A stretch of DNA of 64,000 bases from Paractinoplanes ferrugineus (GCF_016862195.1 NZ_BOMM01000032.1:46447-110446); one strand, 5' to 3'; counted from the first letter of the stretch, positions 40,561 to 51,705 are shown. A program made the numbers and translations. The notes: a model not told the origin generated them from the letters alone.

Positions 40561-40634
40561 TGGGGCTAGCTGGAATCGAACCAGCGACCTCAGAGTTATC
40601 AGCTCTGCGCTCTAACCGACTGAGCTATAGCCCC
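40561..40634 (-). tRNA. tRNA-Ile (anticodon GAT)
   Basis: 74 nt. Acceptor stem GGGGCTA/TAGCCCC, D-arm AGCTCAGTCGGTTAGAGC, anticodon loop CTGATAA with GAT, and T-arm GGTTCGATTC. Discriminator A, no encoded CCA. Lies downstream of gyrA and the DUF3566 gene, as is usual in actinobacteria. Confidence 0.96.
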
Positions 40635-40707
40635 GTGCGACTTGGGAAGATTACCGCACTGGGCCGTGGGCCACCAAAACGGGGGTGGCCCACAACCCGC
40701 GGGACTT

Positions 40708-41607
40708 CTAGTCGCGCTCGGCGAGGGTCAGCTCGACGCCGCCGACCAGGTCGGCACAGACGTTGTAGATGAATGCGCCGAGGGTGGCGAGGGCGGTGAA
40801 CAGGACCACGTTGACCGCGCCGATCAGCATCGACGTGCCGATGACGCCCCACGCGGTGATGCGGAATCCGCCGCTGGACGAGGCATCGGTGCCGCCGCTG
40901 GCGCTCACCAGCTCCTTGAGGCTGTTGTTGACCTCGGTCCAGACGCCCATGGCGTCGAGAGCGAGGTAGAGCACCGAGGTGGCGACGACCACGACGATGA
41001 ACAGCACCACGGAGACGGCGAACGAGAACTTCATGACGGACCAGGGGTCGATCCGCTTGAGGTTCAGCCGGGCCCGGCGCGGGCCTCGAGAGGCCGCGCC
41101 GGTGACGGTGGTGCGGGCCGACCGAACTGCCTCGCTGACGCGGGCCGCGCCGACGGCGGCGCTTCCGGTGGTCGCGCCAGGACCGTTCGGTCGCTGCTTG
41201 TTGGCACCGGTGGTCGACCCCGGCTGGCTGGGGGTTCCCGGCCCGGGTGCGCCGGGGGCACCGGCCGGCCGCTGCGGGGCGGCAGTGGCCGGACGCGCCT
41301 GGGACGTGTTGCCCGGGACAGCGCCTTTGCCCTTGGTGACGACGGGCACGGTCGCGGAACCCTTGGCCACCGAGGGGCCACCGGGTCGTTTCGCGTCCGA
41401 CGATCCGTCTTTGTCGGCGGTCGGCTCACCCGGGGGCGGGGCCATGCCCGGCGCCCGGGTGAACTTCGGCGAGGACGAGGCCTCGGCGGGGGGCGCGGTG
41501 CGTGCCGCGGCATCGCGCCCGTTCGCTGCGGCGCCGTCTTTCTTGGCCGCCCCGTCCGGCGTCGACGAGCTCCCCGAGGCTCCCGACTTCGCCTGTGTCT
41601 CCGGCAT
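40708..41607 (-). CDS. DUF3566 membrane protein
   Basis: 299 residues. The N-terminal 175 residues are a disordered Pro/Gly/Ala/Ser/Lys-rich region. The C-terminal DUF3566 domain (about 180-298) begins ARLNLKRIDPWSVMKFSFAV. It has two membrane segments (VMKFSFAVSVVLFIVVVVAT; MLIGAVNVVLFTALATLGAF) around a NSLKELVSASGG loop. The gene always follows gyrA in this group. In corynebacteria relatives are linked to division or envelope functions, but the role is not settled. The ATG at 41605-41607 is 3 nt from the gyrA stop, so it is translated with gyrA. Confidence 0.92.
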   Translation of the reverse strand: MPETQAKSGASGSSSTPDGAAKKDGAAANGRDAAARTAPPAEASSSPKFTRAPGMAPPPGEPTADKDGSSDAKRPGGPSVAKGSATVPVVTKGKGAVPGNTSQARPATAAPQRPAGAPGAPGPGTPSQPGSTTGANKQRPNGPGATTGSAAVGAARVSEAVRSARTTVTGAASRGPRRARLNLKRIDPWSVMKFSFAVSVVLFIVVVVATSVLYLALDAMGVWTEVNNSLKELVSASGGTDASSSGGFRITAWGVIGTSMLIGAVNVVLFTALATLGAFIYNVCADLVGGVELTLAERD

Positions 41608-41610
41608 CAA

Positions 41611-44124
41611 CTAGTCCTGTTCGTCAGGCTCGTCGGCATTGCGAGCAAGCGCCACGATGGTTACACCTTCTGGGAGGTCCATCAGCTTGACCCCCATTGT
41701 GTTCCGATCCCTCGTGCGCCGTACAGGCTTCACGGGAGTCCGGATGACACCACCATTGCTGGTGATGGCAAATAGTTCATCCTCCGGGCTGATCACCAGG
41801 GCGCCCACCAGACCACCACGACGCTCCGTGATCTTCGCGGTCAGAACGCCCTTGCCACCCCGGCCCTGCACGGGATACTCCTCGATCGGCGTCCGCTTTG
41901 CATACCCACCGTTAGTGGCGACCAACACATCCATGCCTTCACGAACAACTTCCATCGCAAGAAGCTCATCGTTCTCACCGAAGCGCATGCCGATGACGCC
42001 CGACGTGGCCCGGCCCATGGGGCGAAGCGCCTCGTCAGTGGCGTTGAAGCGAATGGCCTGAGCCTTCTTGGAAACCAGCAGCAAGTCGTTCTCCGATGCT
42101 GCCAGGGCGGCGCCCACCAACTCGTCATCCTCCCGCAGGTTGATGGCGATGATGCCACCGGTGCGGTTGGAGTCAAATTCCTCGAGCCGGGTCTTCTTCA
42201 CGAGCCCATTCTTAGTGGCGAGCACAAGGTAGGGCGCGACACCGTAGTTAGGGATCTGAATGACCTGCGCGATGTGCTCGTCCGGCTGGAAGGCGAGCAG
42301 GTTGGCGACGTGCTGTCCCTTCGCGACCCGAGCAGCTTCGGGTAGTTCGTAGGCCTTTGCCCGATAGACCCGGCCCTTGTTGGTGAAGAACAGGATCCAG
42401 TCGTGGGTCGAGATGACGAAAAAGTGCGAGACGATGTCGTCCTGCCGCAGCGTGGCGCCGCTCACGCCCTTGCCGCCGCGCTTCTGCGACCGGTACAAAT
42501 CCGTCTTGGTGCGCTTCGCGTAACCGGTCCGTGTGATCGTCACCACAACGTCCTCGCGCGCGATGAGGTCCTCCATGGAGACCTCGCCGTCGAACGGGAT
42601 AATCTGCGTCTTTCGGTCATCGCCGAACTTCGCCACGATCTCGGCGAGCTCCTCGGAGATGATCGCCCGCTGCCGCTCCGGCTTGGCGAGGATGTCCTTG
42701 AGGTCGGCGATCTCGATCTCGATCTTCGCGAGCTCGTCGATGATCTTCTGCCGCTCGAGGGCCGCAAGGCGCCGCAGCTGCATGTCGAGGATCGCGCCGG
42801 CCTGGATCTCGTCGACGTCGAGCAGCTGCATGAGGCCCTGACGCGAGTCCTCGACCGTCGGCGAACGCCGGATCAGGGCGATCACTTCGTCGAGCATGTC
42901 GAGGGCCTTGACCAGGCCGCGCAGGATGTGGGCCCGCTCCTCGGCCTTGCGCAGGCGGTAGGCGGTGCGCCGCCGGATGACGTCGATCTGGTGATCGACG
43001 TAATGGCGGATGAACTGGGCCAGGTTGAGCGTGCGCGGCACGCCGTCGACCAGGGCCAGCATGTTGGCGCCGAACGTCTCCTGCAGCTGGGTGTGCTTGT
43101 ACAGGTTGTTCAGCACGACCTTGGCGACCGCGTCGCGCTTCAAGACCAGGATCAGGCGCATTCCGGTACGCCCGGAGGACTCGTCCCGGATGTCCGCGAT
43201 GCCGGTGAGCTTGCCCTCCTTGACCAGCTCGGCCACCCGCTCGGCGAGGTTGTCCGGGTTCACCTGGTAGGGCAGCTCGGTGACGACCAGGCACGGCCGG
43301 CCCCGGGCGTCCTCCTCGACCTCGACGACGGCGCGCATCCGGATCGAGCCGCGACCGGTGCGGTAGGCGTCCTGGATGGCCTGCTGGCCGACGATCAGGC
43401 CCCGGGTCGGGAAGTCGGGGCCCTTGACGATCTCCAGAACCGCTTCGAGCGTGGTGGCCTCGTCGGCCTCCGGCTGGTCCAGGTACCACTGCACCGCGCC
43501 GGCGATCTCACGGAGGTTGTGCGGCGGGATCTTGGTGGCCATGCCGACCGCGATGCCCTCGGAGCCGTTGACCAGCAGGTTGGGGAACCGGGCCGGCAGG
43601 ATCGTCGGCTCCTGGGTACGCCCGTCGTAGTTGTCCTGCATGTCGACGGTGTCCTCGTCGATGTCCCGCAGCATCTCCATGGCCAGCGGCGACAGCTTCG
43701 ACTCGGTGTACCGCATGGCGGCCGGCGGGTCGTTACCCGGCGAGCCGAAGTTGCCGTTGCCGTCGATCAGCGGGTAGCGCAGCGACCACGGCTGACCCAT
43801 CCGCACCAGGGCGTCGTAGATCGACGAGTCACCGTGCGGGTGGTAGTTGCCCATCACGTCGCCGACCACGCGGGCGCACTTCACGTAGCCCCGGTCGGGC
43901 CGGAACCCGGAGTCGTACATCGCGTAAAGGATCTTGCGGTGCACCGGCTTCAGGCCGTCCCGCACGTCGGGGAGCGCCCGGCCCACGATCACGCTCATCG
44001 CGTAGTCGAGGTACGACCGCTGCATCTCGACTTCGAGGCCGACCGGCTCGACTCGCTGGGTCACACCGCCGCCGGCTTCTGCTGGGGATTCGTCGCCGGC
44101 GGGGGGTTCGGGAGTGTCAGTCAC
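41611..44124 (-). CDS. gyrA: DNA gyrase subunit A
   Basis: Breaks and rejoins DNA in the gyrase A2B2 complex. 837 residues. The catalytic tyrosine is in AAMRYTESKLSP (about residue 128). The quinolone-resistance region reads HPHGDSSIYDALVRM, with Ser and Asp at the positions equivalent to E. coli 83 and 87, the quinolone-sensitive form. The C-terminal pinwheel domain starts at about 510, with the GyrA box QKRGGKGV and a second GRGGKGVL. GyrB is 138 nt upstream with DnaA-like boxes between, and DUF3566 follows. Confidence 0.98.
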   Translation of the reverse strand: MTDTPEPPAGDESPAEAGGGVTQRVEPVGLEVEMQRSYLDYAMSVIVGRALPDVRDGLKPVHRKILYAMYDSGFRPDRGYVKCARVVGDVMGNYHPHGDSSIYDALVRMGQPWSLRYPLIDGNGNFGSPGNDPPAAMRYTESKLSPLAMEMLRDIDEDTVDMQDNYDGRTQEPTILPARFPNLLVNGSEGIAVGMATKIPPHNLREIAGAVQWYLDQPEADEATTLEAVLEIVKGPDFPTRGLIVGQQAIQDAYRTGRGSIRMRAVVEVEEDARGRPCLVVTELPYQVNPDNLAERVAELVKEGKLTGIADIRDESSGRTGMRLILVLKRDAVAKVVLNNLYKHTQLQETFGANMLALVDGVPRTLNLAQFIRHYVDHQIDVIRRRTAYRLRKAEERAHILRGLVKALDMLDEVIALIRRSPTVEDSRQGLMQLLDVDEIQAGAILDMQLRRLAALERQKIIDELAKIEIEIADLKDILAKPERQRAIISEELAEIVAKFGDDRKTQIIPFDGEVSMEDLIAREDVVVTITRTGYAKRTKTDLYRSQKRGGKGVSGATLRQDDIVSHFFVISTHDWILFFTNKGRVYRAKAYELPEAARVAKGQHVANLLAFQPDEHIAQVIQIPNYGVAPYLVLATKNGLVKKTRLEEFDSNRTGGIIAINLREDDELVGAALAASENDLLLVSKKAQAIRFNATDEALRPMGRATSGVIGMRFGENDELLAMEVVREGMDVLVATNGGYAKRTPIEEYPVQGRGGKGVLTAKITERRGGLVGALVISPEDELFAITSNGGVIRTPVKPVRRTRDRNTMGVKLMDLPEGVTIVALARNADEPDEQD

Positions 44125-44180
44125 TGTTTACCCTTACTCAAGGTGAAACCAGACAAGTACGACTAAAGTACGCATCTTGC

Positions 44181-44221
44181 TGTGGATAACGTTGTGGAAA
44201 GCGGCTATACGCTGTGGATAG
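44181..44221. promoter_or_regulatory. Two DnaA-box-like sites between gyrB and gyrA
   Basis: TGTGGATAA (44181-44189, perfect) and TGTGGATAG (44213-44221, one mismatch) in the 138-nt gap before gyrA. They could link gyrA expression to DnaA level. Confidence 0.5.
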
Positions 44222-44262
44222 TGCGGGGGACAACGGACATCCGCTGTTTCCCCCGCACTGCC

Positions 44263-46209
<1,947 letters not shown>

Positions 46210-46726
46210 CCTCGGCCACTTTCTCGCGCTTGGCCTCGTCAGAGGCCCCGCAGCGGGGTTGGCGGACCGCGCGGCGGACAGCCGGCGGCACAGCGGGCCA
46301 CAGATGAGAACCCGCGAGGAGGAGCGGACCACCGGTGGAACCGTGCTCGCCGGTCGCCGCGGCTGGCCCGCGGATCGTGATCGGCTGGGAAAAACCGCAT
46401 AGCGTGACGACGCAAATCGTCTGCACTACTTTTCCCGGTCGAGTTCGATTCTACTCCGCCGAAGCGAGTTCGCGAGGGTCCGGCACCCCGTCCGGGTGCC
46501 TCAGATTGCCGTAGCGCCATCGGAGCCGCCACCCACGTCTCCCCCTACACGGAAGAGGCGGCCGCCGCAATGGCAGTTATTTGGCCGTCGATCGCAACCG
46601 CGCGCCTGCCGGGTATAGCCGCAACGCGCTGCGACACTGCCTCCCAACAGCGGGCCATGGTGTCGTAATCTCGCCCGCGCGGGATCCCCGCGTGGGGACG
46701 GTGCATGTCGAGGAGGGATGGCCCCA
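46210..46726. other. Intergenic region upstream of gyrB
   Basis: About 500 nt without a supportable gene. On the minus strand TAGAAT at 46448-46453 could be a gyrB -10; I cannot pair it with a good -35. The right end carries the AGGAGG ribosome site (46711-46716) of the next gene. Confidence 0.4.
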
Positions 46727-47293
46727 GTGGCGCATGACAAGGGGCTGGATAACGTCGCGGTGCACTGGCCCCGGACGAACCAGTACTACGACCCGGTGGC
46801 GCCCGCGGAGTTCGTCGACTTCGGGGCGGTCGCCGACGCGCCCGAGATCGCCGCGCCGACCGGGGCGCTGGCGCTGCACATCGCCAAGACCGGCACGGTG
46901 CGGGCGACGGCGTACACCGAGCTTGTCGACCTGCTCCTGGGTCTGGGCGGGGTGCTCTACGCGACCGAGGCGGCCGCCGAGGACGAGGATCCGGTGATCG
47001 ACCCGGACGGCTGCGCGTGGATCGCTGGCGGTCTGGAGCGCTTCGTCGAGGGGCACGAGAAGTTCGGCGACCTGGTCACCTTCGACACGGTGGCGGAGGT
47101 GATGCGCACCGCGATCGCCCAGGGCCGGCTCGCCGAGCAGCAGCTGCGATGGCTGGAGAACCGGCTCGCCGCCCTGCGCGACGACGCCGGCAACGCGCCG
47201 CACTGGAGTTTCGCCCGCTCCGAGCTGGCGATTCTGGCCGGGTTCTACCGCCGGTGCGCGGACCGCGGCTTTGCGGTTTTCGCCGATTACTGA
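46727..47293 (+). CDS. Hypothetical protein, 188 residues
   Basis: No named family recognised. Soluble, acidic, without signal peptide or membrane segment. Visible blocks are NVAVHWPRTNQYYDPVAPAE, VYATEAAAEDEDPVIDPDG-like acidic stretches and a helical C-terminal half (LAEQQLRWLENRLAALRDDA; ELAILAGFYRRCADRGFAVF). The GTG at 46727 has AGGAGGG about 9 nt upstream; an ATG at 46718 directly abuts that site. It is transcribed toward oriC, against its neighbours gyrB and dciA, which is unusual in this core region. Confidence 0.6.
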   Translation: MAHDKGLDNVAVHWPRTNQYYDPVAPAEFVDFGAVADAPEIAAPTGALALHIAKTGTVRATAYTELVDLLLGLGGVLYATEAAAEDEDPVIDPDGCAWIAGGLERFVEGHEKFGDLVTFDTVAEVMRTAIAQGRLAEQQLRWLENRLAALRDDAGNAPHWSFARSELAILAGFYRRCADRGFAVFADY

Positions 47294-47313
47294 GCAAACA
47301 CCCAAAAGCCGCT

Positions 47314-48537
47314 TTAGCCGTACGTATCCCTTGGGCCCCGCCCCTGCACGCGACGCGGGCCCTTGCTCCACGACGGCGCCGCCGGACCGTGGATGTTGAG
47401 CTTGGTGACCACGTTGTGCCCGACCTCGGCCGCGATGCTCCGCAGCAGCTTCGCGGCCAACAGGCGCAACTGGGTGGCCCACGCCGTCGACTCGGCCTCC
47501 ACCGTCAGCACGCCGCCGTCCAGCTTCACCGGGCGGCTGTGCTTGGCGATGTCCGACCCGACGACCTTCTCCCACGCGCCGAACACCATGGCCTCGGCCT
47601 TGGGCTTCTCCCAGCCGCGCGCCCTCATCAGCTTTTCCAGCATCGCGCCGAACGGCTGCGGGTCCCGCGGATCCGGTCCCGGCCCGGAGTAGCCCCGCAG
47701 TCGCCGCCCCTCCCCGCCCCCGCCCCCGGACCCGCGCCGGCGCGGGTTGGCGGCCGCGGCCCGCCGCTTGGCGAGCGCCGCGTCGAGCACCGCCCGCGCC
47801 AGGTCCGGCCCCGAAGCACCGGCCGGCTCGGCGGCTTCCGCCGACCCGCCCCCGCCCGCCGACCCGGCCGCATCCGCAGGTCCGCCGCCGCCTGCAGGTC
47901 CGCCGCCGCCCGCAGGTCCGCCGCCGCCCGCAGGTCCGCCGCCGCCCGCAGGTCCGGGCGCGTCCGCGGGTGCGGAGGCGCCTGCGGGTCCGGAGGCGTC
48001 CGCGGGTCCGGAGGCCTTAGCAGCCACCGCACCGGCCGCGCCCGCCTGCGCCGCCCGCGCCCCGAGAGGGCCCTCTTGCGCCGCACCCGCCGGATCCGCA
48101 CGCCCCGAACCCGCCGGTGTCGAATCCGCCCGCCCCCAATTCGCGGGCGTCGAATCTGCACGCCTCGAGCCCGCACGGCCCGAGCCCGCACGCGTCGAGC
48201 CCACACGCGTCGAGCCCGCATCGGCAGCACCTCCCGGCACTTCCCGCGGCCAACCCGGGTCGGAGAGGCCGTTCGGCGCCGTGAGAGCACCCTCGGAGGG
48301 CCGGGTCGAGCCGGAGCCGGGGTCGTGAGCGCCCTGAGTGGCTCCCTCGCGGCCGAAAGCACGGTTCGGCGGGGGCGACCCTGCCTCGGCCCCGGTGGAG
48401 GGCGCAGCGGGACGACGAGATCCAAAACGGTCGTCGATCATCGGACCCTCGTCGGCGAAGTCCAATGGGTGCACCTGTGGAAAGTCGCCCTGCGGGAAGA
48501 ATCGCTCGGCGGTGGGGTCCTTGTCGTCACGCGGCAC
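47314..48537 (-). CDS. dciA: DciA-type (DUF721) replication protein with very long N-terminal extension
   Basis: DciA helps load or regulate the replicative helicase DnaB in bacteria without DnaC. 407 residues, about twice the usual size. The DUF721 domain is C-terminal, about 295-400: GAMLEKLMRARGWEKPKAEA, VVGSDIAKHSRPVKLDGGVL, STAWATQLRLLAAKLLRSIA. The preceding 290 residues are low-complexity, including four near-identical GPAGGG units and repeated GSTRAGS/ADSTPA-like motifs. The GTG at 48535-48537 overlaps recF by 11 nt, the standard recF-dciA arrangement. The family call rests on the C-terminal domain and position. Confidence 0.88.
   Translation of the reverse strand: MPRDDKDPTAERFFPQGDFPQVHPLDFADEGPMIDDRFGSRRPAAPSTGAEAGSPPPNRAFGREGATQGAHDPGSGSTRPSEGALTAPNGLSDPGWPREVPGGAADAGSTRVGSTRAGSGRAGSRRADSTPANWGRADSTPAGSGRADPAGAAQEGPLGARAAQAGAAGAVAAKASGPADASGPAGASAPADAPGPAGGGGPAGGGGPAGGGGPAGGGGPADAAGSAGGGGSAEAAEPAGASGPDLARAVLDAALAKRRAAAANPRRRGSGGGGGEGRRLRGYSGPGPDPRDPQPFGAMLEKLMRARGWEKPKAEAMVFGAWEKVVGSDIAKHSRPVKLDGGVLTVEAESTAWATQLRLLAAKLLRSIAAEVGHNVVTKLNIHGPAAPSWSKGPRRVQGRGPRDTYG
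47876..47947 (-). repeat. 18-bp in-frame tandem repeat in dciA
   Basis: Four 18-nt units (plus strand GCAGGTCCGCCGCCGCCC; first unit with one change) encoding GPAGGG/GGGPAG, followed by a partial fifth. Confidence 0.85.
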
Positions 48538-49657
48538 GGGTCACCGCTCCCGTCGTCACGTCGAAGCGGGTTCCGCGCAGGGTCGCCGGGACATCCTCCG
48601 GCACCGCGCAGGTCACGAGCAGTTGACCAGCGTCGGCCACCAGGGCGGCGAGCCGGTCGCGGCGGCCGGCGTCGAGTTCGGCGAAGACGTCGTCGAGCAC
48701 CAGCACCGGCTCGATGCCGTCGGCGCGCAGCAGGTCGTAGGCGGCCAGGCGCAGGGCCAGTGCGAACGACCAGGACTCGCCATGGCTGGCGTAGCCCTTG
48801 GCGGGCAGATCGCCGAGCGCCAGGGTCAGGTCGTCGCGGTGCGGGCCGACCAGGGTGACGCCGCGCTCGGTCTCGGCGGCCCGTTTCTCTTCCAGGGCGG
48901 CGAGCAGCGCCGCCTGCAGCGCGGGCCGGTCGGGGGCGAGGATGTCACCGAGGCTCGAGGCGTACGTGATGGCCGCGGACGCCCGCCCGGCCGCCACCGC
49001 GTCATAGGCCTTGGTCAGGTGCGGCCCGAGGGCGGCGACCAGCTCGAGCCGGCCGGCCAGCAGCTCGGCGCCGTGGTGGGCGAGGTGCTGATCCCAGACG
49101 GCGAGCGTCGAGAGGTCCTGGCCACGGTTGCCGCCGACTTTGCGGGTCAGGTAGGCCGTACGCAACAGGGCGTTTCGTTGTTTGATCACGCGGTCGTAAT
49201 CGGCGCGCACCCCGGCGAAGCGCGGCTGGCGGGCGACCAGCAGATCGTCGAGGTAACGACGGCGGGTGGCCGGATCACCGCGGACCAGCTCGAGGTCCTC
49301 GGGCGCGAACAGCACCATCCGCAGGGCACCCAGCACCTCGCGGGGGCGGCGCACCGGTGAGCGGTTGAGCCGGGCGCGGTTGGCCTTGCCGGGCACGATC
49401 TCCAGCTCGACGAGCAATTCGCGTCCATCGTGGACGACCGCGCACCGGATGATCGCTGACGCGGCACCGGCCCGGACGAGCGGCGCGTCCGTGGCCACCC
49501 GGTGACTGTCCAGTGTGGCCACGTATCCGAGTGCTTCGATCAGGTTGGTCTTGCCCATGCCGTTCTGGCCGACCAGCACGGACACGCCCGGGTCGAGATC
49601 GACCGCCACCCGCTCGTAGGAGCGGAAGTCGGCCAACTCGACCCGGCGAACGTGCAT
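48527..49657 (-). CDS. recF: Recombination mediator RecF
   Basis: SMC-like ATPase that loads RecA at gaps with RecO/RecR. 376 residues. It begins HVRRVELADFRSYERVAVDL. Walker A is VGQNGMGKTNLIEAL, the signature region is SHGESWSFALALRLAAY, and Walker B is EPVLVLDDVFAELD followed by GRRDRLA. The ATG at 49655-49657 is 2 nt after the gnd stop, and the end overlaps dciA, so dnaN-gnd-recF-dciA behave as one operon. Confidence 0.96.
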   Translation of the reverse strand: MHVRRVELADFRSYERVAVDLDPGVSVLVGQNGMGKTNLIEALGYVATLDSHRVATDAPLVRAGAASAIIRCAVVHDGRELLVELEIVPGKANRARLNRSPVRRPREVLGALRMVLFAPEDLELVRGDPATRRRYLDDLLVARQPRFAGVRADYDRVIKQRNALLRTAYLTRKVGGNRGQDLSTLAVWDQHLAHHGAELLAGRLELVAALGPHLTKAYDAVAAGRASAAITYASSLGDILAPDRPALQAALLAALEEKRAAETERGVTLVGPHRDDLTLALGDLPAKGYASHGESWSFALALRLAAYDLLRADGIEPVLVLDDVFAELDAGRRDRLAALVADAGQLLVTCAVPEDVPATLRGTRFDVTTGAVTRAA

Positions 49658-49659
49658 CT

Positions 49660-50532
49660 TTAGCTGACGACGGCGTGGCCACCGAACTGCTGGCGCAGTG
49701 CGGCGACGGCCTTCATGGCGGGCGAGTCGGGCTGACGCGACTCGAACCGGGTGAACAGCGAAGCGGCGATGACGTGCAACGGTACGGCCAGGCGCACCGC
49801 CTCGTCGACGGTCCAGCGGCCCTCGCCGGTGTCCTCGGCGTAGCCCTTGAGCTTGGCCAGCTCGGGGTCACCGTCGAGGGCACGGTCGAACAGGTCGAGC
49901 AGCCAGGACTTGACCACGCTGCCCTCCCGCCAGCTCTTGAACGCGCCGGGCACGTTGTCGACGTATTCCGACGCCTCGAGCAGCTCCCAGCCCTCGGCGA
50001 AGGCCTGCATCATGCCGTACTCGATGCCGTTGTGGACCATCTTGGTGTAGTGGCCGGCACCGACCGGGCCGGCGTGCACGAAGCCGAACTCGCCGGCCGG
50101 CTTGAGCGCCTCGAAGATCGGCATGGCCTTGGCAACGTTGTCGGCTGTGCCGCCGACCATCAGGGCGTAGCCGTTCTGGCTGCCCCAGACACCGCCGGAG
50201 ACGCCGCAGTCCATGTATCCGATGCCCTTGGCAGCGAGCCGGTCGGAACGCGGGCCGTCGTCGGTGAACTTGGAGTTTCCGCCATCGATGACCAGGTCAC
50301 CGGCGGAGAGGAGCTCACCGAGCTGGTCGATGGTGCTTTCGGTGATCTCGCCGGCCGGAACCATCGTCCAGACGACGCGCGGAGCGGCGAGCTTCTCGAC
50401 CAGTTCGGCAAGTGAGCTGACGTCCCGCTTCTCCGGGTTGTGGTCGAAACCGACCACTTCGTGACCCGCAGCGCGGATACGGTCGGCCATGTTGCCGCCC
50501 ATCCGGCCGAGGCCGATAAGGCCAAGCTGCAT
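49660..50532 (-). CDS. gnd: 6-phosphogluconate dehydrogenase, decarboxylating (short type)
   Basis: Oxidises 6-phosphogluconate to ribulose-5-phosphate in the pentose phosphate pathway. 290 residues, the short form found in actinobacteria, usually NAD-preferring. The Rossmann start is LGLIGLGRMGGNMADRI, with FDHNPEKRD at the end of strand 2, where an acidic residue suggests NAD. The substrate signature is DCGVSGGVWGSQNGYALMVG, and the catalytic Lys is in HYTKMVHNGIEYGMMQAFAE. The ATG at 50530-50532 has AGGGGG upstream. Its place between dnaN and recF is conserved in actinomycetes. Confidence 0.95.
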   Translation of the reverse strand: MQLGLIGLGRMGGNMADRIRAAGHEVVGFDHNPEKRDVSSLAELVEKLAAPRVVWTMVPAGEITESTIDQLGELLSAGDLVIDGGNSKFTDDGPRSDRLAAKGIGYMDCGVSGGVWGSQNGYALMVGGTADNVAKAMPIFEALKPAGEFGFVHAGPVGAGHYTKMVHNGIEYGMMQAFAEGWELLEASEYVDNVPGAFKSWREGSVVKSWLLDLFDRALDGDPELAKLKGYAEDTGEGRWTVDEAVRLAVPLHVIAASLFTRFESRQPDSPAMKAVAALRQQFGGHAVVS

Positions 50533-50571
50533 GGTGTTCCCCCTAGATGTGCGTATCCCTCAGCCTCAGTA

Positions 50572-51705
50572 TCAGCGTGTTACCCGGATCGGCATGATCA
50601 GATAGCGGTAACCGGGCACGATTTCGCCGTTTTCGGATGCGGGGGAGATCACAGCCGGCTTGAACGCGTCGACGAACGACAGCACCGCGTTCGGCGAACC
50701 GAGGTTCTGCAAGCCGTCGATGAGGTATTGCGGGTTGAACCCGATCGTCAGCCCCTCGCCGGTGAACGTCGCCTCCATCGCCTCGCTGGCGCGCGCCTCC
50801 TCCGTCCCACCGGCCTCGACGACCAGACCGTCCTCGCTGAAGCTCAGCAGCACCGGAGTGGTTCGCTCGGCCACCAGCGCGACTCGGCGCACCACCTCGA
50901 CGAGGGCGGCGACGCCGACCCGGGCCTCGGCGTTGTGGCTCGCGGGGAACAGCGAACGCACCGGCGGGTAGTTGGCGCCGTCGAGCAGGCGACTGGTGGT
51001 GCGCCGGGTGCCACCCGCGAAACCGATCATGCCCTCGCCGGCGTTGCCCTGGGACAGCGCGAGCGTCACCGAGCCGCCGAGCGGGCCGAGGGTCTTGGCC
51101 GTGTCGTTCAGCGTCTTCGCTGGGACCAGCGAGTTGAGGCTGATCCCCGGGTCGTCCGGGTTCCACTCCATCTCGCGCATGGCGAGTCGGTAGCGGTCGG
51201 TCGCCAGCATCGCCATCGACGAGCCGTTGAGCTCGATCCGGACGCCGGTCATCATCGGCAGCGTCTCGTCGCGCCCGGCCGCGATGGCCACCTGGGCGAC
51301 CGCGGCCGCGAACGCGGCGGCGTCGACGGTGCCGGCGCTCGACGGCATCTCCGGCAGCGAGGGGTAATCCTCGACCGGCATGGTCGGCAGCGTGAACCGG
51401 GCGCTGCCGCACACCAGCTCGAGATGCGCACCGACGGCGGCGATGTCGACCGGTTTGGCCGGGAGTGCCTTGGTGATCTCAGCGAGCAGGCGACCGGAGA
51501 CCAGAGCGGCGCCGTCGGCGTCGGCCTGCACTTCCACACTCACCTGGCTGGAGACCTCGTAGTCGAAGCCGGACACCTGCAACCGGCCGTCGGTGACTCG
51601 CAGCATGACGCCGGCGAGCACCGGCACCGACGGCCGGCTGGGCAGGCTCTTCGCCGTCCAGGCCACGGCGTCGGCGAGTGCGTCTCGCTCCACCCGGAAC
51701 TTCAT
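50572..51705 (-). CDS. dnaN: DNA polymerase III sliding clamp (beta)
   Basis: Ring clamp that tethers the replicative polymerase. 377 residues, three clamp domains. It starts KFRVERDALADAVAWTAKSL, has RPSVPVLAGVMLRVTD early, DYPSLPEMPSS near the middle and ends PGYRYLIMPIRVTR, the usual clamp C-terminus. The ATG at 51703-51705 has GGAGG 5 nt upstream. The frame is open further 5', but that part reaches into the origin region and is not clamp-like. First gene of the dnaN-gnd-recF-dciA operon. Confidence 0.97.
   Translation of the reverse strand: MKFRVERDALADAVAWTAKSLPSRPSVPVLAGVMLRVTDGRLQVSGFDYEVSSQVSVEVQADADGAALVSGRLLAEITKALPAKPVDIAAVGAHLELVCGSARFTLPTMPVEDYPSLPEMPSSAGTVDAAAFAAAVAQVAIAAGRDETLPMMTGVRIELNGSSMAMLATDRYRLAMREMEWNPDDPGISLNSLVPAKTLNDTAKTLGPLGGSVTLALSQGNAGEGMIGFAGGTRRTTSRLLDGANYPPVRSLFPASHNAEARVGVAALVEVVRRVALVAERTTPVLLSFSEDGLVVEAGGTEEARASEAMEATFTGEGLTIGFNPQYLIDGLQNLGSPNAVLSFVDAFKPAVISPASENGEIVPGYRYLIMPIRVTR

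Noticed and set aside
40488..40772. Open frame with GLAGIEPATSELSALRSN
   Set aside because: Antisense translation of tRNA-Ile, again a known artefact.
46210..46332. 41-residue N-terminal extension of GyrB
   Set aside because: Family alignments begin at ADKKQEYGADS; the extension is Arg/Pro/Ala-rich read-through.
47800..48250. Short-period GC repeats as a possible CRISPR array
   Set aside because: Units are 18 bp, contiguous, in frame with dciA and have no spacers.
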